Shown here: positions 1 through 11,421 of the stretch, piece after piece
How the letters are laid out: every line of letters starts with the position of its first letter
Position numbering within the stretch: the first letter of the stretch is position 1
NCBI RefSeq assembly: GCF_026151205.1
Contig: NC_087081.1
Location: 6,505,246-6,569,245, forward strand
Direction: 5' to 3'
DNA from: Bolinopsis microptera
Lineage: Eukaryota; Ctenophora; Tentaculata; Lobata; Bolinopsidae
Length of the DNA stretch: 64,000 bases
Translations under genes and position numbers: made by a program
Notes under the pieces: generated by a model
What the model was told of the DNA's origin: nothing
Database searches by the model: none
Seen by the model: only the letters and a program-made list of their open reading frames with translations

Positions 1-1
1 A

Positions 2-235
2 CCAATATCTCTTCTTGCTTCTTTCTCTAAAGTATTTGAAAAGCTAATGCATAACCGAGTTATAAGTTTTTTAGATAAATACAACATACTATGTGAAAAC
101 CAATACGGATTTCGCCCGGGTAGGTCTTGTGAACATGCTCTTCTCAACGCAAAAGACACCATTCTTAATTCAATGTCCAAAAAGCAGGTAACTTTACTTC
201 TTTTAATCGACTTCAGCAAAACTTTCCTAATCTAG
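2..235 (+). pseudogene. reverse transcriptase fragment, fingers to motif A
   Basis: Open from the window edge, without its own start (the ATG at 47 is internal). It reads PISLLASFSKVFEKLM, then a GFRPGRS block and LLIDFSKTF. In non-LTR reverse transcriptases this is the conserved order of blocks leading to catalytic motif A. A TAG follows two residues after the motif. Catalytic motif C is missing, so it cannot encode an active enzyme. Confidence 0.7.
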
Positions 236-594
236 TACCATTGTCTCTCAAGAAAACAATTCCCAAAAGCGCACCATTATTTAATACTAACCCGGATTCT
301 ATTCTCACTACACAATGGTCAGAAAAGTATGGTCAACACCCTTACAACAACTCAGTATTTTTTAAAGGTCCATTATTAGCAATAAACCGATATAATGTTG
401 CAGCAACTTCCCCGACTAGTCTATTTAACCTGAACATTTACAAAACTTGTATAAAAACTATGCTCATCGATCAGCAAAATGAAAACATCGAAGACGAATG
501 GCCTAATTTCATGTTATTTTGTATAACAGGACTAAGAAAATCAAAGCGTAACATAAACCAAAATGCCGATAATAACCTTGTCTCTACATCTTAG
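226..594 (+). pseudogene. LINE ORF2 C-terminal fragment
   Basis: About 122 codons open in the frame one base away from the preceding fragment. There is no ATG at its start; the frame simply opens at the deletion junction. The segment SVFFKGPLLAINRYN followed by a short charged tail resembles the domain after the thumb of jockey/CR1-like ORF2 proteins. Together with the upstream fragment it marks one deleted element. It could also be a second insertion of a related element. Confidence 0.5.
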
Positions 595-2544
595 ATTATA
601 TGCACACACTTATGCATCACTCAATAAACGTCGCATATCTCATAAATTACACTGCCAACATTGGACATTTTTTATTATCGCCGCGTATTTCAAATCAAGT
701 TACAAATTCTACAAATTTTGAAGTGCTCAGTCTTGTTTTACTTTTTTAATCTTTACCTACTAACCATTGGAAAATGAAACTTTAAGTTATAAACCTTCCT
801 TGCATACTTTACCGGTAGAGTCTAAATTGAATAGTTTGAGATTTTTATTTATGCATGTGCCCCACGGGGATGAATTTTTTATTAGTATTACCATTGATGT
901 TATATATATTTTTTGAGTAAACATTGGCTGGTACCACGGGCCAGTCCCCAACAAAAAAGCTTCACTACGTAGTATGCAGGAGACATATTGTGTGTAGGTT
1001 GTATGCTGGTTTGTATACAAACTAACAGAGTCAATGGAAACCAAGACCGTTGCTATTAATATCCTGGTCTCGGGCAAATGAGTGGCCCCCGATATCAGCA
1101 GAAGGAGGTATTCCCAGCCACAGCCCTGTTTAAAGAAGCAATATTCCCGACAAAACTCCTGCCCCCGGTCCATTGTAGACTGACAAAGTGAATGAAGAGT
1201 AAGTGGTTTGTTACAAACAACTTTTATACTCACTGACAGAAAGTGTTAAAAGTAAGCAAAGGCGTGGGAGCAGCCAAGCGTGGAAGTTTTATCAAAGATG
1301 GCGGTTAAAAGTATCAAGTTGAACAAAAGTCTGAAAACCACTTCCAGTCCTACAGGCTCCTGAGGTCCACATATACAATATATCATAAAATCAGGGGAAA
1401 CATCCCACGCACCCAAAGAATCTACTTCAAGGAATTTGAAAAGAGCTGTAAAGATTAGGGACCTGCACAGTTTCACGCCCTCACTTTGAGTTGTGGAGTA
1501 CCCTGGTCATCTCCTCTAACTCTGCTAATAGCTCCAACTAAACTTTTTTACTGTATTTTACTAGAAACTAACACTGAGTTTGCTATGAAACTAACTTTAA
1601 AAACAAGCCGATAGAGTCATCAAGGGATCGTCGGTTGAATTTTACAATAGCACTTATAGATTGGAAATAAGATACGATCAACTCAATATTAGGTTGAGAC
1701 GGTGACTATTTAAAGGTAATGATACTACTCATACAACTACCCCAGATAACGCTAACTCCTGTAATATCCGATACTAAATATTTTCACATGCCTCACCTAC
1801 GTCACGGAGCTCACTTTACCTCTTTCTGTAGAGCTGATTTCTGTTACCCCCACGTACTAGCTGATGAAATTGATATTTTCAGGGATTTTATATTAGCTTA
1901 TATTCAAGTTGTCTTTAATTCTGATGAGATATCAAGATGACCGCGAATGCAGATGCAAGTAACAATGACTAAAAAAATAATATCAAAATCAGCGTAACTA
2001 AAACCAAGTTATATTCCGGAAATAAAAGAAAATTTATCAAACTTAAAATGTAAAAATAAAATAAGTTGGATCAGCATCAACTCAACATGGCTCCGTGCAG
2101 TCATCCTCTACCTGATCCCCAAAAGTCTCAAAAACACGAACCAAATTACAGGAAAGAGAGGAAACGGCGGGACATTAAACCAATTGTGATAATAGCTCAT
2201 GTAAATCGGGTATTTAGGGGACAAATTCCGCAAATACCATAGATTCGGGGTCAACAACATAATGTCATGGCTAAATACATGCGAACAGTCTGTTGAAGAT
2301 TAGTCTAGATAGGTTCCCGGCCTGATCAGGACTTAACTTTTCAGACTGCCCCGGAAGAGTAATTAGGAGGGTCTTTTCAGGCGGAATATCTCCTAAAGTC
2401 CTCAGATATGGATGATATAACCATTGTGGTACTGGGGGTATTTGAGGAATCTATTAGCGGAAGGATGTTTCATGTCTTTCATCGTCTTTGTTTTATTGCA
2501 AAGCCTGGAAATCAAGCCCACTAACTGATAGTTCAGCAATATTA
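595..2544. other. no recognised gene
   Basis: AT-rich DNA. Minus-strand frames at 787-1233 (148 codons) and 1246-1476 are open, but show no domain, signal peptide or splice context I can defend. Confidence 0.5.
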
Positions 2545-2585
2545 GAGCATTGTTTTCTGTGTTGGAATGAGAGAAAACAATGCTC
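2545..2585. repeat. 14-bp perfect stem-loop
   Basis: GAGCATTGTTTTCT at 2545-2558 is followed after 13 bases by its reverse complement at 2572-2585. It could be the end of a small fold-back element. No flanking duplication was found. Confidence 0.6.
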
Positions 2586-3967
2586 CTTAAAAATAAAATA
2601 ATCCTTACAATGCTCCCCTTTCAAAATACTCCGTCTCAAACAAACCTAATGGGACTAGTGTACAAGTATTGACGTACGAGAGGACAAGTGTACATTGTGG
2701 CAAACGAACTTGTCTAGACAAACCATGGACGTTTGAGGGGGTCCTTTGAGGACTAAAGCAACCACAAGAACCGGTCTTTGAGGACTAAAGCAACCAGAAG
2801 TACCCACCGTCTAAGTAGGTCCTCATTGTTTTAGAGCAAGTTGTATCAAATTGTACCTAGTTTCAAGTATCAGCTACAGTCAACAACAAATAACAAACAA
2901 AAGTTAAACAGATACAGATACCGACGGTTGAGTAGCCAAGTATACGATAAACTGACGCAACAAAGAGAGAAAGAGAGAGAGAGGAGCAGCTCTCATACCT
3001 TTAATACACAACGTCCTCGCCAGGACACTACACATGGACTACAACAGGTCTAATTAACAGCTAGATCTAGCATCATCATTCATCATGGAATGTAGTTGTA
3101 GAGTCCACTAGACGCGCTTCACTAACTCTTGTTGTTCTGGATAAGATCTATCATAAAGCAGCTAGATCTTGTACACACTTAATGATGTCATGATAATAAA
3201 GGGGGTATAAACTATAAAGGGAGATAAAAGGAGCATGTAAAGACTAAACCAGGACAGAGCTTGCAACAATCCTGGACTGCAGTTAACTGACTAAGTAAAC
3301 GATAATTAATGATTAAAACGAGAATCCTGCTATGTTTTACAAAGCAGCTTGATTACAATTATATGCCAGCAAATATTGGGGGCTGGGGCAGAGAGTCAGT
3401 TTGGTGCACTTTGTAGTGTAAAGTAGCCGACACCAGAGTAACACAAAGAGTTGGCAGGAAGGGGGGAACTACAAATAGGGGGCCGTCAGCGTAGGGCAGC
3501 TGCAAATAGGAGACACGCCGCTACGAGTAAGGCTAGGTCGCTATGAATGGGGGACAGGGTAGGTACAAATGAGGGACCGTTTATGAGGTAGGGATGAAAC
3601 TGTGAGCTGATGAGCCTGTCTTTAATGATAGACCCGACAGCGATCAACAAACTTATTTACATGATAAACGTGATCTTGTGTAGAGGGCTTTAAGGAGCCT
3701 ATTTGTTAAATCTAAATCAGTAAAAGACGTCTTTACAATTAAATATAAAGGATCGATTCTAATTTCTAAACCGCAATTGAATAACTTCCATTAAGTTGCT
3801 TAAAATAGCCAAATCCATAGTAGTACCGATGCAAATTTCATGACTACATAAAAGCTAAAAGTTAATGTCGTGGTGATCAAAGTACTCACAGTTAATCAGC
3901 TCTGAAAATTCGGGTACCAGCTTGCCAGTAAACCAGTAGAGCAAATCAAGCAGCAGCAAGCAGTGAA
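2586..3967. other. no recognised gene; short direct repeat at 2743-2800
   Basis: The only structure seen is a direct repeat of TTTGAGGACTAAAGCAACCA (about 2743 and 2776). The rest is unannotatable AT-rich DNA, with an AGAGAG-rich patch near 2963-2990. Confidence 0.45.
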
Positions 3968-4148
3968 ATGACTACTCCCAGACGAGCCCTAATTGCTATT
4001 CTCCTACTCTTTGATTGGTTCACTATCTGTACCAATGCCACATTTTCTGGTTACATGCCTGTTTTCGGTATAATCAGGCCCCGGCAAATGCAAGGAGCCA
4101 ATGAAGGTGCAGGGGTTATTCCTGGACCAATCAACAGTTTTAGTGAGG
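3968..4148 (+). CDS. candidate first exon of a secreted protein (signal peptide)
   Basis: An ATG at 3968 opens a frame that begins MTTPRR and continues into the hydrophobic run ALIAILLLFDWFTI, ending CTNA. This is a textbook n-region, h-region and small-residue cleavage site for a signal peptide of about 24 residues. The mature part has basic residues in GIIRPRQMQ and continues to NSFSE. There the DNA reads GAG|GTATGC, an acceptable 5' splice site, and the frame reaches a stop a few codons later. I infer exon 1 of a plus-strand secreted protein or peptide precursor. Downstream exons were not recognised; the 18-bp minisatellite begins 0.65 kb further on and would lie in the first intron. A chance ORF is the alternative. 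Confidence 0.4.
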
Positions 4149-4165
4149 TATGCCAGGTATTTTAG

Positions 4166-4805
4166 ATGGCTGGACGTAGTGACGGGGTATGTCAGGGGGG
4201 AGGTTAAATGGAACCTTTATTCAGACTGATTAGCTGGAATGGTGGAGGTAGTGGGGTGAAATTTAGTGAAATACTGATTGATTTAACATCAGGCAGAACT
4301 TCCATAAAGCATTCATAACTCAAAACTGCAGAACTTTAAAAAAATATGATCTTTTTTCAGACTGGTTAGCTCGCAGACTGGTAGTGGTAGTATAGTGGGT
4401 GAAGTACTGACTTCATTGATTTAACAGTATAAGATGATACAGAACTTGAAGAAAAATTGACAACTCAAGACTGCTCTTAGCTGAACGCAAGGTTCCAGAA
4501 AAATTTACCCTCATGGTACAAAACACGAACAGTTTACGTCACTAGGATATCTAGACAGTTTGAAAGAGAGTTTACCGCTTCGAACCACTGCACCTGTACC
4601 TAATTATCTAGATCAAAGCAGATAAAAACCACAACCCGGCTAACTACTGCCATGTGAATTAGCGGTTAATTTGTTAGAAGGATGGAGGAACAACCAACTT
4701 GAAAACAATATTTCCGCATGAAAACTTCCAAAACGGTTCCAAACCCACCATTTGAAAACAAAAGATAACAGCAAAACAAACAGCTCCAAACAACAGAAAT
4801 AGAGG
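4166..4805. other. no recognised gene
   Basis: AT-rich non-coding sequence between the candidate signal-peptide exon and the 18-bp minisatellite. It contains partly repeated phrases (gactgattagctgg / gactggttagctcg), but nothing assignable. Confidence 0.45.
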
Positions 4806-5891
4806 TGAAACAAGTAGAAACAAGTAGAAACAAGTGAAAGTAGTGGAATAAGTGAAAGTAGTGAAACAAGTGAAAGTAGTGGAACAAGTGAAAGTAGTGG
4901 AACAAGTGAAAGTAGTGGAACAAGTGAAAGTAGTGGAACAAGTGAAAGTAGTGGAACAAGTGAAAGTAGTAGAACAAGTGCAAGTAGTGGAACAAGTGAA
5001 AGTAGTGGAACAAGTGAAAGTAGTGGAACAAGTGAAACAAGTAGAAACAAGTGCAAGTAGAAACAAGTGAAAGTAGTGGAAAAAGTTAAAGTAGTGGAAC
5101 AAGTGAAAGTAGTGGAACAAGTGAAAGTAGTGGAACAAGTGAAACAAGTAGAAACAAGTGCAAGTAGAAACAAGTGAAAGTAGTGGAACAAGTTAAAGTA
5201 GTGGAACAAGTGAAAGTAGTGGAACCAGTGAAAGTAGTGGAACAAGTGAAAGTAGTGGAACAAGTGAAAGTAGAAACAAGTGAAAGTAGTGGAACAAGTT
5301 AAAGTAGTGGAACAAGTGAAAGTAGTGGAACCAGTGAAAGTAGTGGAACAAGTGAAAGTAGTGGAACAAGTGAAAGTAGTGAAACAAGTGCAAGTAGTGG
5401 AACAAGTGCAAGTAGTGGAACAAATGAAAGTAGTGGAACAAGTGAAAGTAGTGGAACAAGTGAAACAAGGTGAAACAAGTGAAAGTAGTGAAACAAGTGA
5501 AAGTAGTGGAACAAGTGCAAGTAGTGGAACAAGTGAAAGTAGTGGAACAAGTGAAAGTAGTGGAACAAGTGAAAGTAGTGGAACAAGTGAAAGTAGTGGA
5601 ACAAGTGAAAGTAGTGGAACAAGTGAAAGTAGTGGAACAAGTGAAAGTAGTGGAACAAGTGAAAGTAGTGAAACAAGTGAAAGTAGTGGAACAAGTGAAA
5701 GTAGTGGAACAAGTGAAAGTAGTGAAACAAGTGCAAGTAGTGGAACAAGTGAAAGTAGTGGAACAAGTGAAAGCAGTGGTACAAGTGAAAGTAGTGGTAC
5801 AAGTGAAAGTAGTGAAACAAGTGCAAGTAGTGGAACAAGTGCAAGTAGTGGAACAAGTGAAAGTAGTGGAACAAGTGCAAGTAGTGGACAC
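4806..5891. repeat. 18-bp minisatellite, about 1.1 kb
   Basis: Tandem copies of GTGAAAGTAGTGGAACAA with point variants (gtgcaa, gaaaca, agcagt) and several shortened units (gtagaaacaa). Because the unit is a multiple of three and free of stops in most frames, it keeps long frames open on both strands: SESSGT and VKVVEQ on plus, FHYFHL and TCSTTF on minus. These are products of the repeat rather than genes. Higher-order blocks are visible, such as the recurring aaacaagtagaaacaagtgc at 5037-5055 and 5140-5161. Confidence 0.95.
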
Positions 5892-8080
5892 TAGATACCA
5901 GAACAAAGGAGCTATTTACTGCACGTTATGTCCGCCACACAATAAACCGGTCTATGGTGAGGGGGGCTATTGAAAAGGGGGCTATTGGGGCTTTGGTGCA
6001 GGGTTTGTTTGGTAGGGAGCAGGGTTTGTTTGCAGCCGGAAGTTGAGACAACCAACAGGATTAGGATAGTGGATGGGTGATGTCATCGTGTGGTGAACAC
6101 AGTGTTTGGAACTACTCAGTAGTCAGTGAGTGGTGGGAGCAACTGATTAACCAATACATACAGCATTCACACTGAACTTAAAACTAGCCTCGACCCTAAA
6201 TCCCACATTGTTTTCCTTCTTCCTGTACTACTAGTTACTAGGTGGGGCTGCCATGTAGCCGCCCTTTTTATTGAAGTAAGTAGTAAGGAATTTAAAATTA
6301 GAACATTGCTCCTTCCAAGACACGGAGGGCTGTTTCGGATCTACAAATATTGGCGGCAACGTAGATCAGTTTTACACATTACACAATACACATTAGCAGC
6401 AAGATACTGGGAAAAAATACAGTTTTGCAAAGAAAGTGAACAAGCAAATACTACATAATAATCCACCAGACACCTACTTCAGTGCAAAGTGAAGGCTGCA
6501 GTCTGCGTTCTGCAGACAGTCTACAGGCTGTCTACCCCAATAATAGTCGGTTTTAAAGTTCGGTTTCAATGTCTGGCTACAAATTGAGTTATTCTAATTC
6601 TCAGGACCAGGAGAGAAAGGACCTAATTCTGACCAAGAGTTGCACTAAATGTAACCAACAGTACCGCACTAACCAACAGGGTCTTAGTTAAAGACTACTA
6701 ACAAATCGGAGAATAACGTCAGGACAATGATGACCTGTGTGATATCTTGCTGAGACACTGTTCAAGAATCAAGACTAAGGAGTAAGGTGTGAAGACTAGG
6801 TAGACTTTGTAAGGGTGGCAGCACGACGGAGAAAATTGAGGAAATGAGTTACAGAATTTCTGCTAGGCACTAGGCACTAGCAAAAAATTGGTGAAGAAAG
6901 CCTGGAGTAAGTACTTAACATTAGAGTAAGTACCTAACATTGTAAATTATTAACAAGGTAAATAAGTAGCAACTTTAAAAAGTTTCAAAGTAAATAAGCA
7001 GCCACTTAAGTACTGACTCCCGACCGCCCAACTACAAATGAGACATGATAGGTTGTCTAAACACAGTCAGATGAGTGAGGCACCAACTAGATGTGTGATG
7101 AGTTGTCGAAACCCTATTGAAAACTACGGTGAACTAGGGGTTTTTACCACCTTTTGACACTGGAGCACTGGGAAGTGGTGACAGAAGTTACGAGGTCTAG
7201 TTTCCAGTAACTGTATTTACTGTAGGTTAGTGGTTCCAACATCCTGTATCCTGGGTGTGGAATGGAGATACTAAGTCTGGTTAAGTAGTTGATAAGTTGA
7301 TAATGTTGATAAGTTGTAATGATGGAATAATTATACAGTCACGTTTGGGAACGTACGCGCCAGCAAACATATGAAAACGAAATTAGAAGTAACATTCTGT
7401 ACTACAAACTTCGGAACATTTGTAATCTTCAGGGGTGTGAAACACAAATATATAATCTGATTAGTTATTATCTAGTCAAAGAAGCCTAGTAGGCGTCAAC
7501 AAGCACATTAAAACGAAATTAAAAGTAAGAAAACATAAGACAAAAGTTAAATTGCTAAAAGGTCTAGTTGTTAGTACAAGGTCTAGTTGCTGGTAAATTT
7601 ATCTAGTGCGACTCAAAGTTGGTGGTTCCCACATCACGTTGTTCAAACTCCAATCTAAGAGTGGGGAAACAGGAACATCAAGTCAGGTTAAGTAACTGTT
7701 ACGTTGTAATATAAAGGTGTAATAGTCAAACAATCTAGTCACAGAGGTAAGTTAAGAAGTTTCAAACACACAACTACGAAATTAGAAGTAAGAATATTAT
7801 ATAACCAAGTTTGATGGCTGTATCAAGTTTAATTGCCCCTGACAGAACTATAAGGAGTGCTAACGACTAATATAAAATCTGCTTAAGTAAATATAAGGAT
7901 GAAACAAAGTGAGAATATGATAAAGTTTAATTACCCCTGGTCGACTAAAGACCGACTAACGACATCAATTACACCCACAATAACCACGTGACTCAACTCA
8001 AGACTCATCAGGAAACCTTAAAACCTTACTAAAGCCCTCAACTACCAGCAATACCTTGCTACAAACCCCACTACCAGCAA
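5892..8080. other. no recognised gene
   Basis: AT-rich, stop-dense in all frames. Loosely repeated phrases (7300-7800, such as aaattagaagtaa) suggest old degenerate repeats. Confidence 0.45.
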
Positions 8081-8085
8081 TATGA

Positions 8086-8128
8086 GAGACTGAGTCACGT
8101 GCTACAAGAGACTGAGTCACGTGCTACA
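8086..8128. repeat. 20-bp direct repeat with E-box
   Basis: GAGACTGAGTCACGTGCTAC occurs twice in tandem. Each copy overlaps an AP-1-like half-site with the E-box CACGTG. Confidence 0.7.
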
Positions 8129-8266
8129 ATTAAGAGCAACATGAGAGTTAATTGCTGCCCTGAACTAACAAGATCTCAGAGCTCAGATCATTCGCCACCG
8201 TTTCAAAAAACCTAATCTTAATCACACTCAGGCCCCCGATTACTGAATCTTGAGTACTTGTAACAA

Positions 8267-8384
8267 ATTTATCCGTCATGTAGGCTAAATACTGTGTTCT
8301 GATTGGTTGGTTTGTGTCACGTGGGATGGATACTGTGTTCTGATTGGAGGAGCGGTAATGGAGCTGCTCACTGATTGGTGGCTG
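8267..8384. promoter_or_regulatory. duplicated CCAAT/E-box module, copy 1
   Basis: About 115 bp, nearly identical to 11309-11421. It holds three GATTGG motifs (CCAAT on the opposite strand) around one CACGTG. In animal promoters this combination is typical of NF-Y plus USF/MYC-type bHLH binding. No transcription start can be assigned, so a dispersed repeat that carries these sites is equally possible. Confidence 0.45.
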
Positions 8385-9095
8385 GGAGGCGATGTTAATG
8401 ATACTGTGTGATTGTTGCCTCCAGATGTGGTGACATTGTGTCAGGTTTTGTGGCAACTGGCGGATACACGTGAGAGAAGGAGATATGTATCTAAGTGGAT
8501 TTAGAGTAGCAGATAGTGTTTGCTAAAAACATGTCTCCAACCTACGATCAACTAACAGTCAGATTTTGGCAGCGTAAATTAAACATTTTCAACTAAGAGG
8601 GACACGAGAGGACTTAACTTTGATTGAACCTCGTTGGACACTCTTAAAGTCGGCTGAAAAGAAATAACCGATACAGTACGTAGGGTAAATAGTCTTGGTG
8701 CACCCTCCCCGCATGCCCACCCGAGGACAGGCAAAGCTGGGCCTCGTTGCAGCGTCAAGATCCAGCCTCTCAATAAGTAAAAAGGAAAAGAATAATAAGT
8801 AGTGATACAGGTACTCCACTATCCACAGTGAATACTAAACGGCAGGTTTGCAAACAAATCAACAACTAAACCTCCTCGCTTTCAAATACTCAACCTACAA
8901 AGATATACCAAGTCCGTGCTAAAAGGGAAAAAACTCTTAAAATCCTCCGCAAACAAAAGAAACCCGTTATCCTGCTAAATGGTGGTAAACCAATCACTAT
9001 CCCAGCTGGTGGATAATGGCCTACCAGATATAACAAGTAGTGTTCTATCAAAACCCCTCAACACCAAGACTAAACACCCACATTTTCACAGGATT
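8385..9095. other. no recognised gene
   Basis: Non-coding by inspection. One further CACGTG at 8466. Confidence 0.4.
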
Positions 9096-9455
9096 CTGAG
9101 ATACCATCACGTGGAGTTCACGTGGAATTCCAGGATTTTTCTCGTGGGTCTCAATATGCAGCCACTATTCTAGAAAAATTCAAGGAAAAGAAGTGGATAA
9201 TAAGTAGTGGTGAACAGTGAACGCGACTAAACACAAGTGACATATTTTCACAGATTTTCCATCACGTGGAATTCACGTGAAATACCTGGAGATTCTGACT
9301 GAACACCAGAGTAGAATTAATATCGGGACAGTGACAGATTGCTGACTAGGCTTGAGTTGTAAACTTTGGTAAAAATTACAGCACGTGGAAATTACAGTTC
9401 TGCACGTGGAATTGAAAAACTTTGGCAAATGTTGCAATCCTGCACGTGAGATGAG
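9096..9455. promoter_or_regulatory. E-box cluster (seven CACGTG in about 350 bp)
   Basis: CACGTG occurs at about 9110, 9121, 9263, 9274, 9381, 9404 and 9443. A stretch of about 65 bp with two E-boxes, each followed by GGAATTC- or GAAATAC-like sequence, is repeated imperfectly at 9070-9135 and 9226-9290. By family knowledge such sites bind MYC/MAX, USF, MITF or CLOCK-type bHLH factors. A regulatory role here is inference. Confidence 0.4.
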
Positions 9456-11308
9456 GGCCAAGGGGAATTTGGCACCAGATCGTGAAAATAGAATAAGTAA
9501 CGGAAAAGTATATTCCGAGCCTTGTTATGATTGAAGAGATCAGGGTTATTGTTAAGAACTTAAGAATGTTTAGGTATCGTTATTAGTTTAATAGAACCGT
9601 GTGGTCAGACGAAAATATATTGTCGGGGTATAAACGGGCTTATGCGGTCATTCCTTATTTTGGGAGGTAAAAGAAACAATTGGGAGAATAAGGATTAGTC
9701 ACATTTGGTCACATTTTGGAGGAAAACGTGGTCTGGGATTGTATCATAACAAAAACCCTCGTTTAGGGCCGGCACAAGTTTCAATACCTGGGAATCTCCA
9801 TGATTATCGTAAGTTCACTTAAATTTTCCCCGCATGGATTGAGTTTGTGGTTTACCATTTGTCAAAATATTCATGTGTAGAGAAGTTTTCACGTCTTATA
9901 TTACAATAGAGTAGCAAAACACGAACTCTGCAAAAAAACAATCAACTTGCAACAAGACACGCACATTTTTACTTGTAGCAATAAAACTGAGAGCACTGAT
10001 TGGTGAATCCAGAAAAAAACGCAGGGTGTGGGTCGAACATTATAAAACCACCACGATAAGTTATCAGTACTGGAGGTTTGCGAGATAAACGGGGATAATG
10101 TAGCAAGATTGCAAGGGGTTGCAGCAGGATCATAAGGGGTTGGGTATCCCATTAACTAATTAATTAGTGCCCGGTTGATAATCTCAGGGGAACAAGTAGG
10201 AGAGTCTGAGTAGTGCAGGGTTACTAGGTTACTAGGGTTACTAGGGTTACTAGGGTTACTAGACGTGGAGTAGTGGTGGTGGGAACGGGATGGTCTGCGG
10301 AAGCTGGGGAATTAAAGCGATGAGTGGAAGAGAGAGGAAGTGATTAGGAGTTGGATACCAGCTGGGAGAGGGTTAGGAGATTAACGGAAGCTTTATGATG
10401 TTATATCACTGGAAGATATCTTCTATCTTATAGAGTTGTAGGACTTAGGAGTAAGGAAGATAAAGAGGGACCAATTATTATAGGAGTAAAGAAAGTGAAG
10501 AGGGACAAACCAATTAATATAGGGGCAAAGAAAATGAAAAGGGACCAATTAATCATCAGAACTTTTCCTCGACTTCCGATAAGGGGGGAACGCTCTACAA
10601 GGTTTTGAGACATAAAATTAAGATTTACAACGACGCAGACGGGAATTGAAAGACAGAGAAAGGATATCAAGTGATGTAAACAGAGCGAGATCTTATCCGG
10701 TAAAGTTATGTAGAAACACTTAACATGACACTTGCGGACCAGATATCAAATATTGAGACAAAGGTATATTAAAAACACACTGATATAACTAAGTGTATCA
10801 TAAAATTAAATCTAGGAGAGGAGAAGGTATGACAGGAGTAATAACATCTAGAAATAGCCCCCCAATTGTTGCGTATCCTGGTTCCTCCATTTAAGATATA
10901 TGTTCACGTCACCAGTAAGGGACCATTACGACAAATATCCGCGACTTTCGACAAATACCTCTCATTTTGGACAATTACCAATCACTCTGGACAAATTTCA
11001 TGACCCGGATAAAAGTTTTTGACTTATTAATCCAGGGATCAGGACTTTATTTCCGTTGTAACAGTCACAAGTTCAGAGGTAATGTGTTTTTGGTTGGATG
11101 TTTAGTGTTTACTAACGTAATAACCGACTCCAGCGTGGCTGACAAAATTACCACCTTATCAGCGGAGGAATGGTATTCAAACAACATTATTTGAATATTT
11201 GTTTTAATTTTAAGCGTAAGTCATGGGTTTTTCAACAAGTCATGAAATAACGATTCTCTTAAATTGCCGGGTTCAAATAAACCATGCTACTGGTTTAACT
11301 CAGAGATT
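9456..11308. other. no recognised gene; short 9-bp array at 10217-10262
   Basis: Non-coding. It contains about five tandem copies of TTACTAGGG, a telomere-like but non-canonical nonamer. Confidence 0.45.
10217..10262. repeat. 9-bp tandem repeat TTACTAGGG
   Basis: About five copies, the first one base short. It resembles the animal telomere hexamer TTAGGG with an inserted trinucleotide. Too short to be a telomere tract. Confidence 0.8.
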
Positions 11309-11421
11309 TATCCGTCACGTACGCTAAATACTGTGTTCTGATTGGTTGGTTTGTGTCACGTGGGCTGAATCCTCTGTTCTGATTGGAGGAGCGGTAATGG
11401 AGCTGCTCACTGATTGGTGGC
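11309..11421. promoter_or_regulatory. duplicated CCAAT/E-box module, copy 2
   Basis: Near-identical to 8267-8384, including GATTGGTTGGTTTGTGTCAC, the E-box and the two further GATTGG motifs. Differences are single substitutions and a short changed patch (ggatggatac versus ggctgaatcc). The sequence flanking both sides differs, so this is a dispersed or duplicated module. Confidence 0.5.

Larger units (their letters stand above)
1..594 (+). mobile_element. internally deleted non-LTR retrotransposon (LINE) remnant
   Basis: Two stretches of LINE protein lie next to each other in different frames. The first (from base 2 to the stop at 233-235) covers the part of a reverse transcriptase that precedes and includes motif A. 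It has a fingers segment with NQYGFRPGRSC, then LLIDFSKTF, which matches the usual (I/F)DFSKAFD metal-binding motif, after which homology stops abruptly. The second (about 226-594) looks like the extreme C-terminus of a jockey/CR1-type ORF2 (FFKGPLLAINRYN, then GLRKSKR before the stop). The palm motif C (YADD) and thumb that should lie between are absent, so about two thirds of the reverse transcriptase was lost. An AATAAA at about 624 could be the old polyadenylation signal. The 5' end lies outside the window. Family placement is from motif recall only. Confidence 0.7.

Noticed and set aside
787-1476. Minus-strand ORFs of 148 and 76 codons
   Set aside because: No domain, signal peptide or splice context, and no ATG-supported start that I could justify; chance frames cannot be excluded.
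4640-5973. Long ORFs of 120-237 codons on both strands
   Set aside because: They are translations of the 18-bp minisatellite, with no non-repeat domain and open frames on both strands at once.
10217-10262. Interstitial telomere tract
   Set aside because: The unit is TTACTAGGG, a nonamer, in only about five copies.
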